Shown one piece after another: positions 5,556 to 6,286 of a stretch of DNA of 6,286 nt (within the stretch, counting starts at the first letter, position 1; each line of letters starts with the position of its first letter). This DNA is from Halothiobacillus neapolitanus (GTDB taxonomy: Bacteria; Pseudomonadota; Gammaproteobacteria; Halothiobacillales; Halothiobacillaceae). Location of the stretch: positions 1-6,286 of the forward strand of contig DYMR01000110.1 in assembly GCA_020721485.1 (NCBI GenBank), written 5' to 3'. The position numbers and the translations under genes were made by a program. Below the pieces are notes generated by a model, which saw only the letters and a list, made by a program, of their open reading frames with translations, searched no databases and had not been told where the DNA came from.

Positions 5556-6286
5556 ATGTCCCCAGATCAGCGCAATACACCCCCCATGAGTCGCCCAGAT
5601 GCCTCGGTTTTTCTACTGGGCGGAACGGGGTTTGTCGGGCGGTATTTAACCCGCGCGCTCACCGCAGCCGGGTATTCGGTGACGATTCCGACCCGGCACC
5701 TTGCACGGCATCGGGATATGCGGCTTTGGCCGAAGGTGCGATTGATTGACACGGCATCGCCCGGCTTGTCGGATTGGGCGGTGACGCGCGCGGCGGCCTC
5801 ATGGGAAACGCAGATGTCCGGACATACCGTGCTGATTAATCTCGTCGGGATTTTGAACGAGCCTCGGCACGATGGTCGCGGGTTCGAAGCGGCGCATGTG
5901 GACTGGACGCAGCGCGCACTGGCGGCGGCGGCGTGTGCAGGAATTTCCCGCTACTTGCACATGAGCGCGTTGCAGGCCGATGCCCAAACCGGTGCCAGTT
6001 TCTATTTGCGATCCAAAGGTCGCGCCGAGGATTTTGCGCATCAATTCGGCACGGCACAGGGCCTGGCCGTCACCAGTTTTCGCCCCTCGGTGATTTTTGG
6101 CGCGGGCGATTCGTTCTTGAATCGCTTCGCCCAATTGGCCGCGCTCATGCCGGTATTCTTCCCGCTGGCCTGCCCGAATGCGCGCTTCGCGCCGGTGTAT
6201 GTCGGCGATGTGTCGGCGGCAATGTCGCGCGCGTTGCGCGACCCTTCAACGGCGGGGCAGCGGATAAATCTGTGTGGCCCGCAGGA
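5556..6286 (+). CDS. NAD(P)-binding atypical SDR, complex I NDUFA9-like family (3' end outside window)
   Basis: An extended/atypical short-chain dehydrogenase fold protein like the NDUFA9 accessory subunit of complex I. Bacterial members are often annotated as complex I NDUFA9 subunit family or nucleoside-diphosphate-sugar epimerase; their reaction is generally not established. In the 243 visible residues, VFLLGGTGFVGRYL (18-31) is the Rossmann strand plus glycine loop (GGTGFVG, 22-28). VLINLVGIL (92-100) is the strand-4 motif, and Y150-x-x-x-K154 in SFYLRSKGRAED is the SDR catalytic pair. SFRPSVIFGAGDSFLNRFA (174-192) is the family signature, and FAPVYVGDVSAAM matches the usual substrate-side segment. 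There is no signal peptide. The start has an excellent AGGAG (5545-5549) 6 nt upstream; an alternative ATG at codon 11 lacks one. Transcribed away from the iron/flavin cluster and probably unrelated to it. Confidence 0.92.
   Translation, partial: MSPDQRNTPPMSRPDASVFLLGGTGFVGRYLTRALTAAGYSVTIPTRHLARHRDMRLWPKVRLIDTASPGLSDWAVTRAAASWETQMSGHTVLINLVGILNEPRHDGRGFEAAHVDWTQRALAAAACAGISRYLHMSALQADAQTGASFYLRSKGRAEDFAHQFGTAQGLAVTSFRPSVIFGAGDSFLNRFAQLAALMPVFFPLACPNARFAPVYVGDVSAAMSRALRDPSTAGQRINLCGPQ

Noticed and set aside
5383..5580. N-terminal extension of the beta-barrel protein to an ATG at 5580
   Set aside because: It would place coding sequence across the promoter, the Fur-like site and the divergent gene's start, and would bury the signal peptide at residue 67.

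Overview
This 6.3-kb, GC-rich window most likely comes from a Gram-negative proteobacterium. The evidence is a Sec-exported beta-barrel ending in Phe, a Fur-type operator, an NDUFA9-like complex I-associated SDR, a GAF-GGDEF protein and a flavin-dependent protoporphyrinogen oxidase. A gammaproteobacterium is my best guess, but the genus cannot be read from the sequence. There are no RNA genes, insertion sequences or CRISPR arrays that I can see, and no gene-free stretch exceeds about 175 bases.

Layout: from about 5450 leftwards, all genes lie on the minus strand. A sigma70-like promoter overlapped by a Fur-box-like site (5403-5447) precedes a packed cluster. It encodes an outer-membrane beta-barrel protein (4465-5382), a periplasmic FMN-binding-domain protein (3921-4457), an ApbE-type flavin transferase (3088-3924) and a four-helix membrane protein whose histidines are placed like those of a di-heme cytochrome b (2616-3098). 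Gaps within the cluster are +7, -4 and -11 nt, so it is almost certainly one operon. After 49 nt comes the heme-biosynthesis gene hemG/hemY (1124-2566), then after 95 nt a GAF-GGDEF signalling gene (1-1028) that runs off the left edge. Divergently, on the plus strand, an NDUFA9-family SDR gene (5556-6286) runs off the right edge.

Working hypothesis: under iron limitation, Fur release turns on a small envelope redox chain. The membrane cytochrome b would pass electrons from the quinone pool or cytoplasm to a covalently flavinylated periplasmic protein, with a partner barrel in the outer membrane. The chain could reduce ferric iron or another metal complex. The next gene makes protoporphyrin, which is relevant to a heme-dependent partner. 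The individual families are recognisable; the regulation and the chain as a whole are inference.

Several start codons were moved from the longest open frame to internal ATGs, on the basis of ribosome-binding sites, signal peptides, family alignment and overlap with the upstream gene. Smaller oddities are a 12-bp in-frame minisatellite in hemG, a 15-bp tandem duplication after hemG, a hairpin holding the ribosome-binding site of the GGDEF gene, and a diguanylate cyclase with a GGDEL motif and no canonical inhibitory site.
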